Positions 15,577 through 25,640 of a stretch of 64,000 nucleotides of DNA are shown here, piece by piece. The position numbers were made by a program, and so were the translations under genes. Source of the stretch: Streptomyces morookaense (lineage in GTDB: Bacteria; Actinomycetota; Actinomycetes; Streptomycetales; Streptomycetaceae). Each line of letters opens with the position of its first letter. Position 1 is the stretch's first letter. The notes under the pieces are model-generated. The model was given only the letters and a program-made list of their open reading frames with translations. It did not search any database and had not been told where the DNA came from. The stretch spans positions 62,001 to 126,000 of the forward strand of contig NZ_JABBXF010000027.1 in NCBI RefSeq assembly GCF_013030945.1, given 5' to 3'.

Positions 15577-15932
15577 ACTGGGTCCTTGTCGTCGCGGGTG
15601 CGCTGGTCGGCGCCCCGCTGCGCTACCTGACGGACCGCGCGGTCCAGTCGCGGCACGACTCGGTCTTCCCCTGGGGCACCTTCGTGGTGAACGTCGTGGG
15701 CTGCCTCCTCCTTGGGATCCTGACCGCGGCCGCCCCGGCCGACGTGCGCCTGCTCCTGGGGACGGGCCTCTGCGGGGCATTGACGACATATTCGACGTTC
15801 TCCTACGAAACCCTCCGCCTGGCGGAGACCGGGGCCCGCGGCTACGCCGTGGCGAACGCCGCGGCAAGCGTGACCTGCGGGCTCGCGGCCGCTTTTGCGG
15901 GGGTCGCGGTGGGGGGCTGGGCCTGGGGGTGA
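15573..15932 (+). CDS. crcB: Fluoride ion exporter CrcB/Fluc, second subunit
   Basis: 119-aa four-helix membrane protein with the Fluc pattern: [28 protein letters not shown] and [19 protein letters not shown]. It lacks the long basic N-terminus of the first copy, and the distribution of basic residues differs. This fits opposite membrane orientation in a heterodimer. It starts at GTG 15573 overlapping the DUF190 stop (GTGA) and is the last gene of the three-gene unit. Confidence 0.9.
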   Translation: MNWVLVVAGALVGAPLRYLTDRAVQSRHDSVFPWGTFVVNVVGCLLLGILTAAAPADVRLLLGTGLCGALTTYSTFSYETLRLAETGARGYAVANAAASVTCGLAAAFAGVAVGGWAWG

Positions 15933-15960
15933 CGAGGCTTTCCACAACGGAAACTCTACT

Positions 15961-16005
15961 GTTGCCATGACGGAAAGTCCGTGCCAGACTTTCCGTCATG
16001 GCAAC
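15961..16005. promoter_or_regulatory. 19-bp perfect inverted repeat containing the start codon
   Basis: gttgccatgacggaaagtc (15961-15979) is the exact reverse complement of 15987-16005, with a 7-nt loop CGTGCCA. The ATG of the next gene (15998-16000) lies inside the right arm. A further TTTCC-N5-GGAAA dyad lies just upstream (15940-15954). It could be the operator of the wHTH protein at 16441, an mRNA hairpin hiding the start codon, or both. Confidence 0.85.
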
Positions 16006-16444
16006 TGATGAGAACTCACGTCTGTCTCGCGAGAGCGCCGCGGAATCGCTGGCGCTCGCCGAGCAGGCGCAGGCGGCGGTGGATTCGATCAAGCCCCCGC
16101 GCCGGCACGAACTGACACTCGCCGCGTGCGTGGCCGCGGCCTTCCTCGCCAACCTGCTGCCCCGGCCGTACGACCTGGTCGCCATCGCGGTCTCGTTCGT
16201 GTGCATGATCACGATCGTCGTCCGGCAGGTGCAGGTCAGCGGCGTCAAGCACCGCTACACCCCGAAGGTGGGGCGGCAGATGCTCGGCGGCGCCGTGCTC
16301 GGGCTGCTGGGATTCGTGGGGGCGGACCTGCTGGACCGGCTCGCGGGCATGTCGTGGATATGGGTACCGGCCGCACTGCTGGTCGCAGGTGGCACCCTGG
16401 TCACGGACCGACTCCCCCGCAAGAAGGGCATACCCGCACCGTGA
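15998..16444 (+). CDS. Small integral membrane protein, unknown function
   Basis: 148-aa protein with a soluble N-terminus (about 40 residues, Ala/Glu-rich, possibly helical), then two hydrophobic hairpins: roughly residues 45-75 (LAACVAAAFLANLL, LVAIAVSFVCMITIVV) and 97-140 (MLGGAVLGLLGFVGADLL, WIWVPAALLVAGGTLV). It ends in a basic tail. It is coupled by a GTGA overlap to the winged-helix gene, a pairing that suggests the regulator controls or senses this protein. No ribosome binding site is visible before ATG 15998 because the hairpin occupies that region, so translation may be leaderless or regulated. Function not recognised. Confidence 0.75.
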   Translation: MATDENSRLSRESAAESLALAEQAQAAVDSIKPPRRHELTLAACVAAAFLANLLPRPYDLVAIAVSFVCMITIVVRQVQVSGVKHRYTPKVGRQMLGGAVLGLLGFVGADLLDRLAGMSWIWVPAALLVAGGTLVTDRLPRKKGIPAP

Positions 16445-16749
16445 CCGCCCCCGAAGACGGCTTCAACGAGACGATCCACGCGCCGAATCGGCTGCGGATC
16501 TGCGCCGCGCTCGACGCCGTCGAGGAGATCGAGTTCGGGACGATACGGGACACGCTGGGGGTCAGCCCCTCGGTGCTCAGCAAGCACGTGACGGTCCTGA
16601 CGGACGCGGGCTACGTCGAGCAGCGGAGGGCCGTGCGCGAGACGCGCCAGCGGGTCTGGCTGCGCCTCACCAAGGACGGGCGTGCGGCCTACCGGGCACA
16701 CCTCGCCGCGCTGCGGGCGATCGTCAACGCCGACCTGGGGGACGGCTAG
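16441..16749 (+). CDS. Winged-helix DNA-binding protein (MarR/ArsR-like)
   Basis: 102-aa single-domain regulator. NRLRICAALDAVEEIEFGTI, then the recognition helix SPSVLSKHVTVLTDAGYVEQ and the wing RQRVWLRLTKDGRAAY match the small transcriptional regulators related to MarR/PadR that act as dimers. No ligand-binding or Cys/metal site is apparent. GTG 16441 overlaps the membrane protein's stop. It may autoregulate through the inverted repeat at 15961-16005. Its end overlaps the convergent LysR gene by 4 bp. Confidence 0.82.
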   Translation: MTAPEDGFNETIHAPNRLRICAALDAVEEIEFGTIRDTLGVSPSVLSKHVTVLTDAGYVEQRRAVRETRQRVWLRLTKDGRAAYRAHLAALRAIVNADLGDG

Positions 16750-17663
16750 GACACGCCCTGGAGGGGATCCGCAGCGGCGCCGGCGCCCAGGTGCTCCAGC
16801 AGCACCTTGCGCAACTCCCGTGCGGCGCGCGGCGGCGGGGCATCCTTGCGGTGGGCGACGGCCACCGTGCGGCGCATGCGGTCGCCCTCGAACGGGGTGA
16901 CGCGCAGGCCGGACCGGGAGGCCACCATGCCGGGGACCACGGCCAGGCCCAGACCCGCGCGCACGAAGCCCAGCACCGCGTCCATCTCCCCGCCCTCCAC
17001 CGTGAAGGACGGTTCGAAACCGGCCTCGCGGCAGGCGGAGATGGTGATCTCCCGCAGGTCGTAGCCCCGGCGGAACATGACCATGGGGAGGTCGCGGAGG
17101 TCCTCCACGCGGATGCGGCGCCGGCGAACAGGGGGCGGATCGGAGGGGGAGGTGACGACGACCAGGTCCTCGTGCAGGAGTTCCGTGGTGGCGAGGGCGG
17201 GGGCCGCGGCGCCGAGCGGGGTGATGATCAGGGCCAGATCGAGCTCGCCCGCGGCGAGGATGCGGACGAGATCCCGGGAGCCGCCTTCGTCGACGAGGAG
17301 GTCGATGCCGGGGTAGCGGGCGTGGTAGGTCCGCAGCACGTCCGGGACGAGGCTCGCGCAGAGGCTGGGCGGAGCGCCCAGGCGCACTCTGCCCCGGCGC
17401 AGTTGCGCGACCTCCTGGACCTCGCGGTGTGCGGTCTCCGCGTCGGCCAGGATGCGCCGGGCCAGCGGCAGGAGGGCCTCGCCCGCGTCGGTGAGGGCGA
17501 TGTTGCCGCGGGCGCGATGGAAGAGCTCGGCGCCCAACTCCCGTTCCAGCGCCCGGATCTGCTGGGACAGCGAGGGCTGGGCGACGTGCAGCGCCTCCGC
17601 GGCCCGGGTGAAGTGGCGGAGTCCGGCGACGGTGGCGAAGTAGCGGAGCTGCTGGAGTTGCAC
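16746..17663 (-). CDS. LysR-family regulator, divergent from sdhCAB
   Basis: 305-aa LysR-type regulator. GTG 17663 is chosen because the family starts directly with QLQQLRYFATVA; the frame runs further upstream without resemblance. The N-terminal winged HTH (FTRAAEALHVAQPSLSQQIR) is followed by a long linker helix and a periplasmic-binding-like effector domain (about residues 90-295). Position and orientation suggest control of the succinate dehydrogenase operon. The 95-bp intergenic region contains an ATAGG-N5-CCTAT dyad fitting the T-N11-A rule. The inducer is unknown. Confidence 0.88.
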   Translation of the reverse strand: MQLQQLRYFATVAGLRHFTRAAEALHVAQPSLSQQIRALERELGAELFHRARGNIALTDAGEALLPLARRILADAETAHREVQEVAQLRRGRVRLGAPPSLCASLVPDVLRTYHARYPGIDLLVDEGGSRDLVRILAAGELDLALIITPLGAAAPALATTELLHEDLVVVTSPSDPPPVRRRRIRVEDLRDLPMVMFRRGYDLREITISACREAGFEPSFTVEGGEMDAVLGFVRAGLGLAVVPGMVASRSGLRVTPFEGDRMRRTVAVAHRKDAPPPRAARELRKVLLEHLGAGAAADPLQGVS

Positions 17664-17683
17664 AGCGACATGGTAGTGCGTGC

Positions 17684-17698
17684 ATAGGAGATGCCTAT
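17684..17698. promoter_or_regulatory. LysR-type binding dyad between lysR and sdhC
   Basis: ATAGG-AGATG-CCTAT: T17685 and A17697 are separated by exactly 11 nt inside a perfect 5-bp dyad, the T-N11-A form of LysR operators. It lies 20 bp upstream of the regulator's start and about 60 bp before sdhC. Confidence 0.6.
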
Positions 17699-17758
17699 CG
17701 AAACAAGGCTCATCATGTCTTGGACGGATCACCGAGGGGCGGCCTAGCGTCTCGGGTC

Positions 17759-18466
17759 ATGGCACTGGCGACGACCCGGAGGGCACCTGCGTCCTCCTTC
17801 ATCGGCTCCGTGTGGCGGTCGACCGTCGGCAAGAAGGCGGTCATGGCGGTCACCGGCCTGATCATGCTGGCGTACCTGGTCGCCCACATGCTGGGCAATC
17901 TGAAGGTGTTCTTCGGAGCCGGGGAGTTCAACCACTACGGGCAGTGGATCCGCACCATCGGCGAGCCGTTCCTGCACCACGAATGGTTCCTGTGGATCGC
18001 GCGGGTGGGCCTGACCGTCTCGGTCGGGCTGCACGGCGTGGCCGCGTACCAGCTCAGCCGCCGCGACCTCGCGGCGCGCCCCGCGAAGTACGTGCGCAAG
18101 CGGGCCCGCGCGAGTTATGCGACGCGCACGATGCGCTGGGGCGGGGTGATCCTCGGCCTGTTCATCGTGTGGCACATCCTCGACCTGACCACCCTCACCG
18201 TGAACCCCAATGCCCAGGAGGGGCACCCCTACGAGAACCTGGTGGCGTCCTTCGGCCGCTGGTATGTGGACGTGTTCTACATCGCCGCCATGCTGGCCCT
18301 CGGCCTGCACATCCGGCACGGCTTCTGGAGCGCGGCCCAGACGCTGGGCGCCAACTCCCCACGCCGCGACCGGGCGTTCAAGATCGTCGCGAATGCCCTT
18401 GCCGCCCTGTTGACCTGCGGATTCATTGCCATACCCATCGGTGTCATGACGGGAGTCGTGAGCTGA
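17759..18466 (+). CDS. sdhC: Succinate dehydrogenase cytochrome b subunit
   Basis: 235-aa membrane anchor of the single-polypeptide, five-helix type (Bacillus/Actinobacteria cytochrome b558 class). It is recognised by [32 protein letters not shown] and [15 protein letters not shown]. Conserved His residues in helices I, II, III and IV (AHML, HHEW, LHGVA, VWHI, LHIRHG) are available as ligands for two haems and for quinone contact. ATG 17759 sits inside a longer frame but is followed by typical sequence. First gene of sdhCAB; sdhA follows after 2 bp. Confidence 0.93.
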   Translation: MALATTRRAPASSFIGSVWRSTVGKKAVMAVTGLIMLAYLVAHMLGNLKVFFGAGEFNHYGQWIRTIGEPFLHHEWFLWIARVGLTVSVGLHGVAAYQLSRRDLAARPAKYVRKRARASYATRTMRWGGVILGLFIVWHILDLTTLTVNPNAQEGHPYENLVASFGRWYVDVFYIAAMLALGLHIRHGFWSAAQTLGANSPRRDRAFKIVANALAALLTCGFIAIPIGVMTGVVS

Positions 18467-18468
18467 CC

Positions 18469-20411
<1,943 letters not shown>

Positions 20412-20415
<4 letters not shown>

Positions 20416-21164
20416 ACCTCACCCTGCGCATCTGGCGCCAGCGCACGGCCGATGCCTCCGGCGGTTCCGGCAGCATGGTCACGTACGAGGTGACGGGCAT
20501 CAGCCCGGACATGTCCTTCCTGGAGATGCTCGACCACCTCAACGAGGAGCTCATCCTGCGCGGCGAGGAGCCCGTGGCCTTCGACCACGACTGCCGTGAG
20601 GGCATCTGCGGCGCATGCGGCATGGTCATCAACGGGCAGGCGCACGGGCCCGAGCGGACCACCACATGCCAGCTCCACATGCGGCACTTCGACGACGGTG
20701 ACGTCGTCGACGTCGAGCCGTGGCGGGCCGGCGCCTTCCCCGTGGTCAAAGACCTGGTCGTCGACCGGTCCGCGTTCGACCGGATCATCGGCGCCGGCGG
20801 CTACGTGTCCGTCCCCACCGGCTCGGCGCCCGACGCGCACGCGACGCCGGTGCCGAAGCCCGTCGCCGACCTCGCGTTCGAGCATGCGGAGTGCATCGGG
20901 TGCGGTGCGTGCGTCGCCGCCTGCCCCAACGGGTCGGCGATGCTCTTCACTTCGGCGAAGGTGGTGCACCTGAACGTGCTCCCGCAGGGGGCGCCCGAGC
21001 GGGAGTCGCGGGTGCTCGGAATGGTCGGGGCGATGGACGCCGAAGGGTTCGGCGGCTGCACGAACACGGGCGAGTGCGCAGTCGCCTGCCCGAAGGGGAT
21101 CCCCCTGTCGGCGATAGGCAGGATGAACCGCGAGTACCTCCGGGCGGCGACCCGGCCCCGGTGA
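20412..21164 (+). CDS. sdhB: Succinate dehydrogenase iron-sulfur subunit
   Basis: 250-aa electron-transfer subunit. The [2Fe-2S] cluster Cys pattern is [10 protein letters not shown] plus the following TTTCQLH, and the two C-terminal cluster motifs are [15 protein letters not shown] and [15 protein letters not shown]. It passes electrons from FADH2 to the haem/menaquinone site in SdhC. Last gene of the operon, starting within the sdhA stop. Confidence 0.95.
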
Positions 21165-21189
21165 CGGCAGGCCGGGTCGCCGGCCCCGC

Positions 21190-22791
21190 CTACTTCGCGC
21201 CGAAGTCCTGTGTCCAGCGCGGGCCGCCGGGCGCCTGGTTGACGCCGACGCCGAGCTCCTTGAAGGAGCAGTTCAGGATGTTGCGGCGGTGGCCGTCGCT
21301 GTGCATCCAGGTGTCCATCACCGACGCCGGGTCGGGCTGGCCGTAGGCGATGTTCTCGCCGTACGTGCTCCAGTGGTAGCCGGCGGCGGTGATGCGCTCG
21401 CCCGGGCCCTGGCCGGAGGGGTTGGTGTGGTCGAAGAAGTGGCGGGCGGCCATGTCGTCGGAGTGGCCCTGCGCGGCGGCGTCCAGCTGGCTGTTCTCGG
21501 TGACGGGCGAGCAACCGGCCTTGGCGCGCTCCACGTTCACCAGGCTGATCACCTGCTGGACGAGGCCCCCGTCCACGGGGGCGGATTTCGGCTGCGGGGC
21601 CGGGCGGGCCGGGGCCTTGGGCGCCGGGGGCTCGGGGGCCTCGCTGGAGGGCTCGGCCTTCGGGGAGGCCGTCGTCGCACTGGGCGACGGCGAGGCGCTC
21701 GCCGACGGGGAAGCGGAAGCCGAGGCGGAGGCCGAGGCCGAGACGGAGGGGCTCGGCACGGCGGAGGTCTTGGAGTCCAGGGCCTTCACACTGGCCGGCA
21801 CGTCGCCGGCGGCCTGCGTGCGGACCGTCTTGCCGTCGGACGAATCGGTGTAGAGGTACAGACCGCCCAGCACACCGGCGGCCACGAGCGCGGCGGCCGC
21901 GGCTCCGGCCACGGTGCGGCGGCGCCCGTCCTTCATGGCGCGGCGGCGGCCGGAGCCGGCCCGGTGGCCCCGCACCACGTGGCCGACCGGCTGGGCGTCG
22001 CGCAGGACGGCGCCGCTCCCCCACCACGCGAGCAGCCCGGCACCGAGCGGCACGAGACCGAGGCCGACGAGGAGCCGTTCGGCGGGGACGAGGGAGGACC
22101 AGGCGCCGCCGCAGGTGCCGCAGGCGCGCGCGTGGCGCGCGATCCGCTTGCGCCAGAGGGCGGACGGGGTGCCGTCCCAGTGCGAGACGAGCTCGGCGAG
22201 CTGCGCGCAGCGCGGCTGGGCGGCGAGGGCGCGTACGACGCCGCGGGCGACGTCGAGTTGCTCCTTGGTGCGCTGGACGCGCACGGCCGTGTGCTGCGGG
22301 GTGAGCTCCAGCGCGGCGGCGACCTCGGCGCGGGTCAGTTCGCCGGCGGCTTCGAGCCACCAGAGCGAGAGGACGGTCTGCTCGCCGTCGTCGAGCCAGC
22401 GGGTGGCCTCGGCCACCTCCTTGCGCTGGCCCTCCAGGCCGAGCCGGACGATGGTGAGGTCGACGAAGTCCGCCTCGGGATCCGGGACTTCGGCGACCTC
22501 CTGCAGACCACTGACGGGCGCCTCGGGGCGCTGCCGCCAGTGGGTGCGTATCTGGTTGGTCGTGATGGCGACGAGCCATGAGCGGAACCCGGCGGGGTCG
22601 CGCAGGCCGTCGAGGCCGTTGATGACGCGCAGCATGCTCTCCTGGACGACGTCGTCGACGTCGGCGTGGCCGTTGAGGGCCCGTCCGACGATGTTGTAGA
22701 CGAGCGGCAGGTACGTGGCGACGAGCTCGTCCTGTGCCGCCGCGTCTCCGGCTCGCGCCGCCTCGACCACGGCCACGCTCTGACTCTTCAC
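21190..22791 (-). CDS. ECF sigma factor fused to zinc finger, membrane span and CAP domain
   Basis: 533-aa multidomain protein from GTG 22791 (AGGTGG upstream). Residues about 1-180 are an ECF sigma factor: region 2 with ADVDDVVQESMLRVINGLDG and WLVAITTNQIRTHWR, and region 4 with ELTRAEVAAALELTPQHTA. At about 225 a ZAS-like HARACGTC motif (H-x3-C-x2-C) appears. Hydrophobic segments lie near 240-262 and 295-315. Then come an Ala/Ser/Pro-rich linker (about 340-400) and a C-terminal SCP/CAP (cysteine-rich secretory protein) domain (about 407-533: LVNVERAKAGCSPV, HSDDMAARHFFDHTNP, GENIAYGQ). The fusion joins a sigma factor and an anti-sigma-like segment to an outward-facing domain. It is convergent with sdhB. 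Confidence 0.88.
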   Translation of the reverse strand: MKSQSVAVVEAARAGDAAAQDELVATYLPLVYNIVGRALNGHADVDDVVQESMLRVINGLDGLRDPAGFRSWLVAITTNQIRTHWRQRPEAPVSGLQEVAEVPDPEADFVDLTIVRLGLEGQRKEVAEATRWLDDGEQTVLSLWWLEAAGELTRAEVAAALELTPQHTAVRVQRTKEQLDVARGVVRALAAQPRCAQLAELVSHWDGTPSALWRKRIARHARACGTCGGAWSSLVPAERLLVGLGLVPLGAGLLAWWGSGAVLRDAQPVGHVVRGHRAGSGRRRAMKDGRRRTVAGAAAAALVAAGVLGGLYLYTDSSDGKTVRTQAAGDVPASVKALDSKTSAVPSPSVSASASASASASPSASASPSPSATTASPKAEPSSEAPEPPAPKAPARPAPQPKSAPVDGGLVQQVISLVNVERAKAGCSPVTENSQLDAAAQGHSDDMAARHFFDHTNPSGQGPGERITAAGYHWSTYGENIAYGQPDPASVMDTWMHSDGHRRNILNCSFKELGVGVNQAPGGPRWTQDFGAK

Positions 22792-22885
22792 GCCCCGACC
22801 ACCTCTTTCCGTTCGGTCCGACACATAGGAGACGCAGGGCGGACCGGTGGATAACAAAAACCGGGGACCAATTTTCGGACGGCTG

Positions 22886-24415
22886 TCAGATGTCCAGAAA
22901 CTCCCTCAACATCCCTGACACAGCGGCGTCTGCGAAGCCTGCGGCCTCCGTGGCCGCCATGTCCCGAATGCGGTATCCGTCCTCGCCCGCCGCGACGGCC
23001 GCGGTCGCCGTGACGACTCCGGCGCGCCGGGAGAACGGGGTGTCCGTGAACGTCCAGGCAAGGACGGACGACCGGTCGAGGGTCACCGTTTCGCGCTGGA
23101 AGGTGCCGGAGCGGATGACGAGCCAGTTGCCGCGCAGTGCGTGTCCGAGTGAGCGGTAGGCGTCGCGGGCGAGGGCGTGGACGACCGGTGTGGCGAGTAC
23201 GGCGTAGGCGGCTGCGCAGTAGAGGAGGACGGGGGTGAGGAGGGCGCCGAGGACGGCGAGTGCAACGGTCACGGGGGCCACGACCCACAGCAGGCCTCGG
23301 ACGAAACGGCGGCGCAGTGCGGCGCGCGGGTGAGCAGTCAGCGGCACCTCCATCTGACCTGTCTGACCCGTCTGACCTGTCTGACCCATCCGACCCGTCC
23401 GACCGCCCTGTTGGCCGAGTACGTGCGTACAGACGCGCTCCGCCTCGGACTTGGGGGCGGGCGGGAGGATGACGCTGCGCTTGCGGTTCTCCTCGCGGTT
23501 GCCGAGCCCGCCGGCCACGGCGCGTACGCTCGCGCCGCCGCCTGCCCGCAGCAGCATCGGTTCGCGCAGGACGACGCCGCGCAGCCGGGCGCGTTCGATG
23601 GAGACGGAGCGGGTCGTGAACATGCCGCGGCGGACGCGGAGGGTGGCCTCGTCGGTCCATTCCAGGCGGTACTTCCACCAGTTCTCGGCGTAGAGGGCCA
23701 TGGCGCCGACCACGCCGAGCGCGGTGACCACGAGGAGGGCGAGCGGGATCGTCAGCCAGAGAGCGCTCCGACCGAACCCCTCGAAGGCGTGGCGGACGAA
23801 GCCGATCCGCCAGGGCTTGATGCCGACACCGTCGAGAACACGCCAGATCGCGCCCACTGCGGCGAACACCCCTCCGAAGATCCAGAAAGTCAGCGGTGCG
23901 TAGCGCAGCCAGCGGGGATCGGCGGTGGAGACGACGGGGTCCTCGGCGTCCACGGCCCCTGCGCGGGCGAGGAGTTCGACGCGAAGCCGTTCCGCCGCGG
24001 GACGGGTGAGGGCTTCGAGGGAGAGTTCCGCGCTGCGGGTGCCGCCGCCCGTTCCGGCGCGCAGGACGGCGAGGCCGAGGACGCGCTGCACGGGGTTGGC
24101 GGTGAGGTCGACGTTGCGGATGCGGTGGAGGGGGACGGAGCGGACACGGCGGGTGAAGAGGCCCGTGTGCAGTTCGAAGGCGTCGGGGGTGACGCGGTAG
24201 CGCGTGCGGCGGTACGTGACGAGGCCGGCGGCGGTGATGACCAGGAAGACGACGGTGACGGTGCCGAGGGTGCTCCAGGCGCGGGCGCCGGGGTGCCCGC
24301 CGGTGGCCAGGAGCGTGAGGCCGAAGGAGCCGAGCGGGGCGCCGAGCCAGGCGCAGTGGGCCAGGAGTGTGCGCGGGGAGAGGGTGCGCCAGGGAGTTTC
24401 GGCATGGGTTGTCAC
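22886..24415 (-). CDS. Membrane protein with repeated bacterial PH domains (YdbT-like)
   Basis: 509-aa protein with several membrane spans (GSFGLTLLATGG, TVTVVFLVITAAGLVTY, and pairs near residues 180-240 and 365-410). DUF304/bPH2 domains lie between them: YRVTPDAFELHTGLFTRRVR, ATLRVRRGMFTTRSVSIERA and a third near GNWLVIRSGTFQRETVTL. This is the YdbT arrangement, made with the smaller YdbS-like partner encoded just upstream. GTG 24415 overlaps the partner's stop. A stretch of Gly-Gln-Thr tripeptides around residues 337-354 comes from six 9-nt repeats. Function unknown; the proteins presumably act at the cytoplasmic membrane. Confidence 0.85.
   Translation of the reverse strand: MTTHAETPWRTLSPRTLLAHCAWLGAPLGSFGLTLLATGGHPGARAWSTLGTVTVVFLVITAAGLVTYRRTRYRVTPDAFELHTGLFTRRVRSVPLHRIRNVDLTANPVQRVLGLAVLRAGTGGGTRSAELSLEALTRPAAERLRVELLARAGAVDAEDPVVSTADPRWLRYAPLTFWIFGGVFAAVGAIWRVLDGVGIKPWRIGFVRHAFEGFGRSALWLTIPLALLVVTALGVVGAMALYAENWWKYRLEWTDEATLRVRRGMFTTRSVSIERARLRGVVLREPMLLRAGGGASVRAVAGGLGNREENRKRSVILPPAPKSEAERVCTHVLGQQGGRTGRMGQTGQTGQTGQMEVPLTAHPRAALRRRFVRGLLWVVAPVTVALAVLGALLTPVLLYCAAAYAVLATPVVHALARDAYRSLGHALRGNWLVIRSGTFQRETVTLDRSSVLAWTFTDTPFSRRAGVVTATAAVAAGEDGYRIRDMAATEAAGFADAAVSGMLREFLDI
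23353..23406 (-). repeat. Six 9-nt tandem repeats in the PH-domain gene
   Basis: Six copies of a TCTGACC(T/C)G-type nonamer (plus strand) encode G-Q-T/G-R-T tripeptides in a loop between PH domains. Unit length is a multiple of three, so copy-number changes would alter loop length, not frame. Confidence 0.85.
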
Positions 24416-24918
24416 GTTGCGTCCCCCGGCATCAACTGGGCCGCCTCACCGATCCGTTCGGCGAGGATGCGGGCATCGGCCTCGGATATGCCGGCGATCT
24501 TCACGTCGCCCGCCGTGGAGGCGGTGGTGACGACGACCGTGGCGAGCCCGAAGCGCTGCTGGAGCGGGCCGCGGTGGGTGTCGACCGTCTGCACGCGGGA
24601 GAGCGGGACGATGCGGCGCTTCTGCCAGAACCAGCCGCTGGCCGCGTAGACCGCGAACCCGCCGAGTTCCCAGGCGTGGACGCGGTAGCGCCAGGCCGGC
24701 ATGACCAGTGCGTAGAGCAGCGCGGGCAGCACCAGGACGACGAGCGCCAGGGGTGCCAGCCAGGGCAGGGCGCCGGGGAAGAAGAGGGCGGAGAGGACGA
24801 GGAGTGCGGCGGCCGCCAGGAGGGCCGGGCCGCTGAGGGTCGTCCAGGCCTGGACGGCCCACCAGGTGCGGGCGCGGGGGTCCATGCGGTGGCGGGGCGG
24901 GCGGAGTACTGGCGGCAT
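24412..24918 (-). CDS. PH domain-containing membrane protein (YdbS-like)
   Basis: 168-aa protein from ATG 24918 (GGGGAA upstream; the frame extends to 25017 without support). Two adjacent transmembrane helices (about residues 25-70) are followed by one bPH2/DUF304 domain (YRVHAWELGGFAVYAASGWF, RIVPLSRVQTVDTHRGPLQQ, VVTTASTAGDVKI). It is the usual partner of the three-domain protein at 22886. The genes overlap as GTGA and form an operon divergent from the TetR regulator. No substrate or partner can be inferred. Confidence 0.85.
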   Translation of the reverse strand: MPPVLRPPRHRMDPRARTWWAVQAWTTLSGPALLAAAALLVLSALFFPGALPWLAPLALVVLVLPALLYALVMPAWRYRVHAWELGGFAVYAASGWFWQKRRIVPLSRVQTVDTHRGPLQQRFGLATVVVTTASTAGDVKIAGISEADARILAERIGEAAQLMPGDAT

Positions 24919-24936
24919 CGGTTCCCCGGTCCTTTG

Positions 24937-24992
24937 CAGGTCAGTTGTATGGCGAAGTGATGCCGCTAAGCTATAGCAATACGAACGACCTG
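24937..24992. promoter_or_regulatory. Imperfect inverted repeat between the PH operon and tetR
   Basis: CAGGTCAGTTGTAT (24937-24950) and ATACGAACGACCTG (24979-24992) are inversely repeated with 11 of 14 matching positions, in the 113-bp divergent promoter region. Possible operator half-sites for the adjacent TetR protein. Confidence 0.35.
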
Positions 24993-25031
24993 TAAAACAG
25001 AACCGACTGTGAGACAAAGGGGCTGCTGCCC

Positions 25032-25637
25032 GTGCCCAAGCGCGTGGACCATGGAGAGCGCCGCCGGCGCATCGCCGAGGCGTTGTGGCGGATCGCGTCC
25101 AGGCAGGGGCTGGACGGAGCGAGCCTGCGGGACGTGGCGGCGGAGGCCGGGATCTCGCTGGGGCAGCTCCAGCACTACTTCTCGTCCAAGGACGCGATGC
25201 TGGTGTTCGCGCTGGAGCACATCAACGAGATGGCGACCGAGCGGATCCGGGACCGCATCACCGCGCTGAGCGACGAGCCGCCCGCGCCGCGGACCATCCT
25301 GCGGGAGATCGCGGCGGAGATGCTGCCGCTGAACGACGAGAGCCGGACGGGGATGCTCGTCCAGATCGCGTACTTCATCCGGGCCGTGCACGACCAGCAG
25401 TTGCAGAAGCATGCGCGGGAAGGGGCACCTGCGCTGCGGGAGTTCTACGCGGGGCTGCTGCGCTCGGCCGTCGAGCGGGGCGAGGTGGCTCCGGACCGGG
25501 ATCCGGACGTGGAGGCGGCGTTGTTCATCGCGCTGGTCGACGGGCTGGGCAGCTATGCGCTGCTGGGGGTGCACACCCCCGAGGAGGCGATGGGGCTGGT
25601 GGACGCACACCTGGAGCGGCTGTTCGGGGGCCGCTGA
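25032..25637 (+). CDS. TetR-family regulator
   Basis: 201-aa regulator from GTG 25032. The N-terminal HTH contains IASRQGLDGASLRDVAAEAG and SLGQLQHYFSSKDAML. An all-helical ligand domain follows (about residues 70-195), ending GSYALLGVHTPEEAMGLVDA, the C-terminal TetR/BetI-like pattern. Divergent from the PH-domain operon and convergent with the FUSC gene 3 bp downstream. The target is probably the PH operon or itself. The ligand is unknown. Confidence 0.85.
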   Translation: MPKRVDHGERRRRIAEALWRIASRQGLDGASLRDVAAEAGISLGQLQHYFSSKDAMLVFALEHINEMATERIRDRITALSDEPPAPRTILREIAAEMLPLNDESRTGMLVQIAYFIRAVHDQQLQKHAREGAPALREFYAGLLRSAVERGEVAPDRDPDVEAALFIALVDGLGSYALLGVHTPEEAMGLVDAHLERLFGGR

Positions 25638-25640
25638 CGG

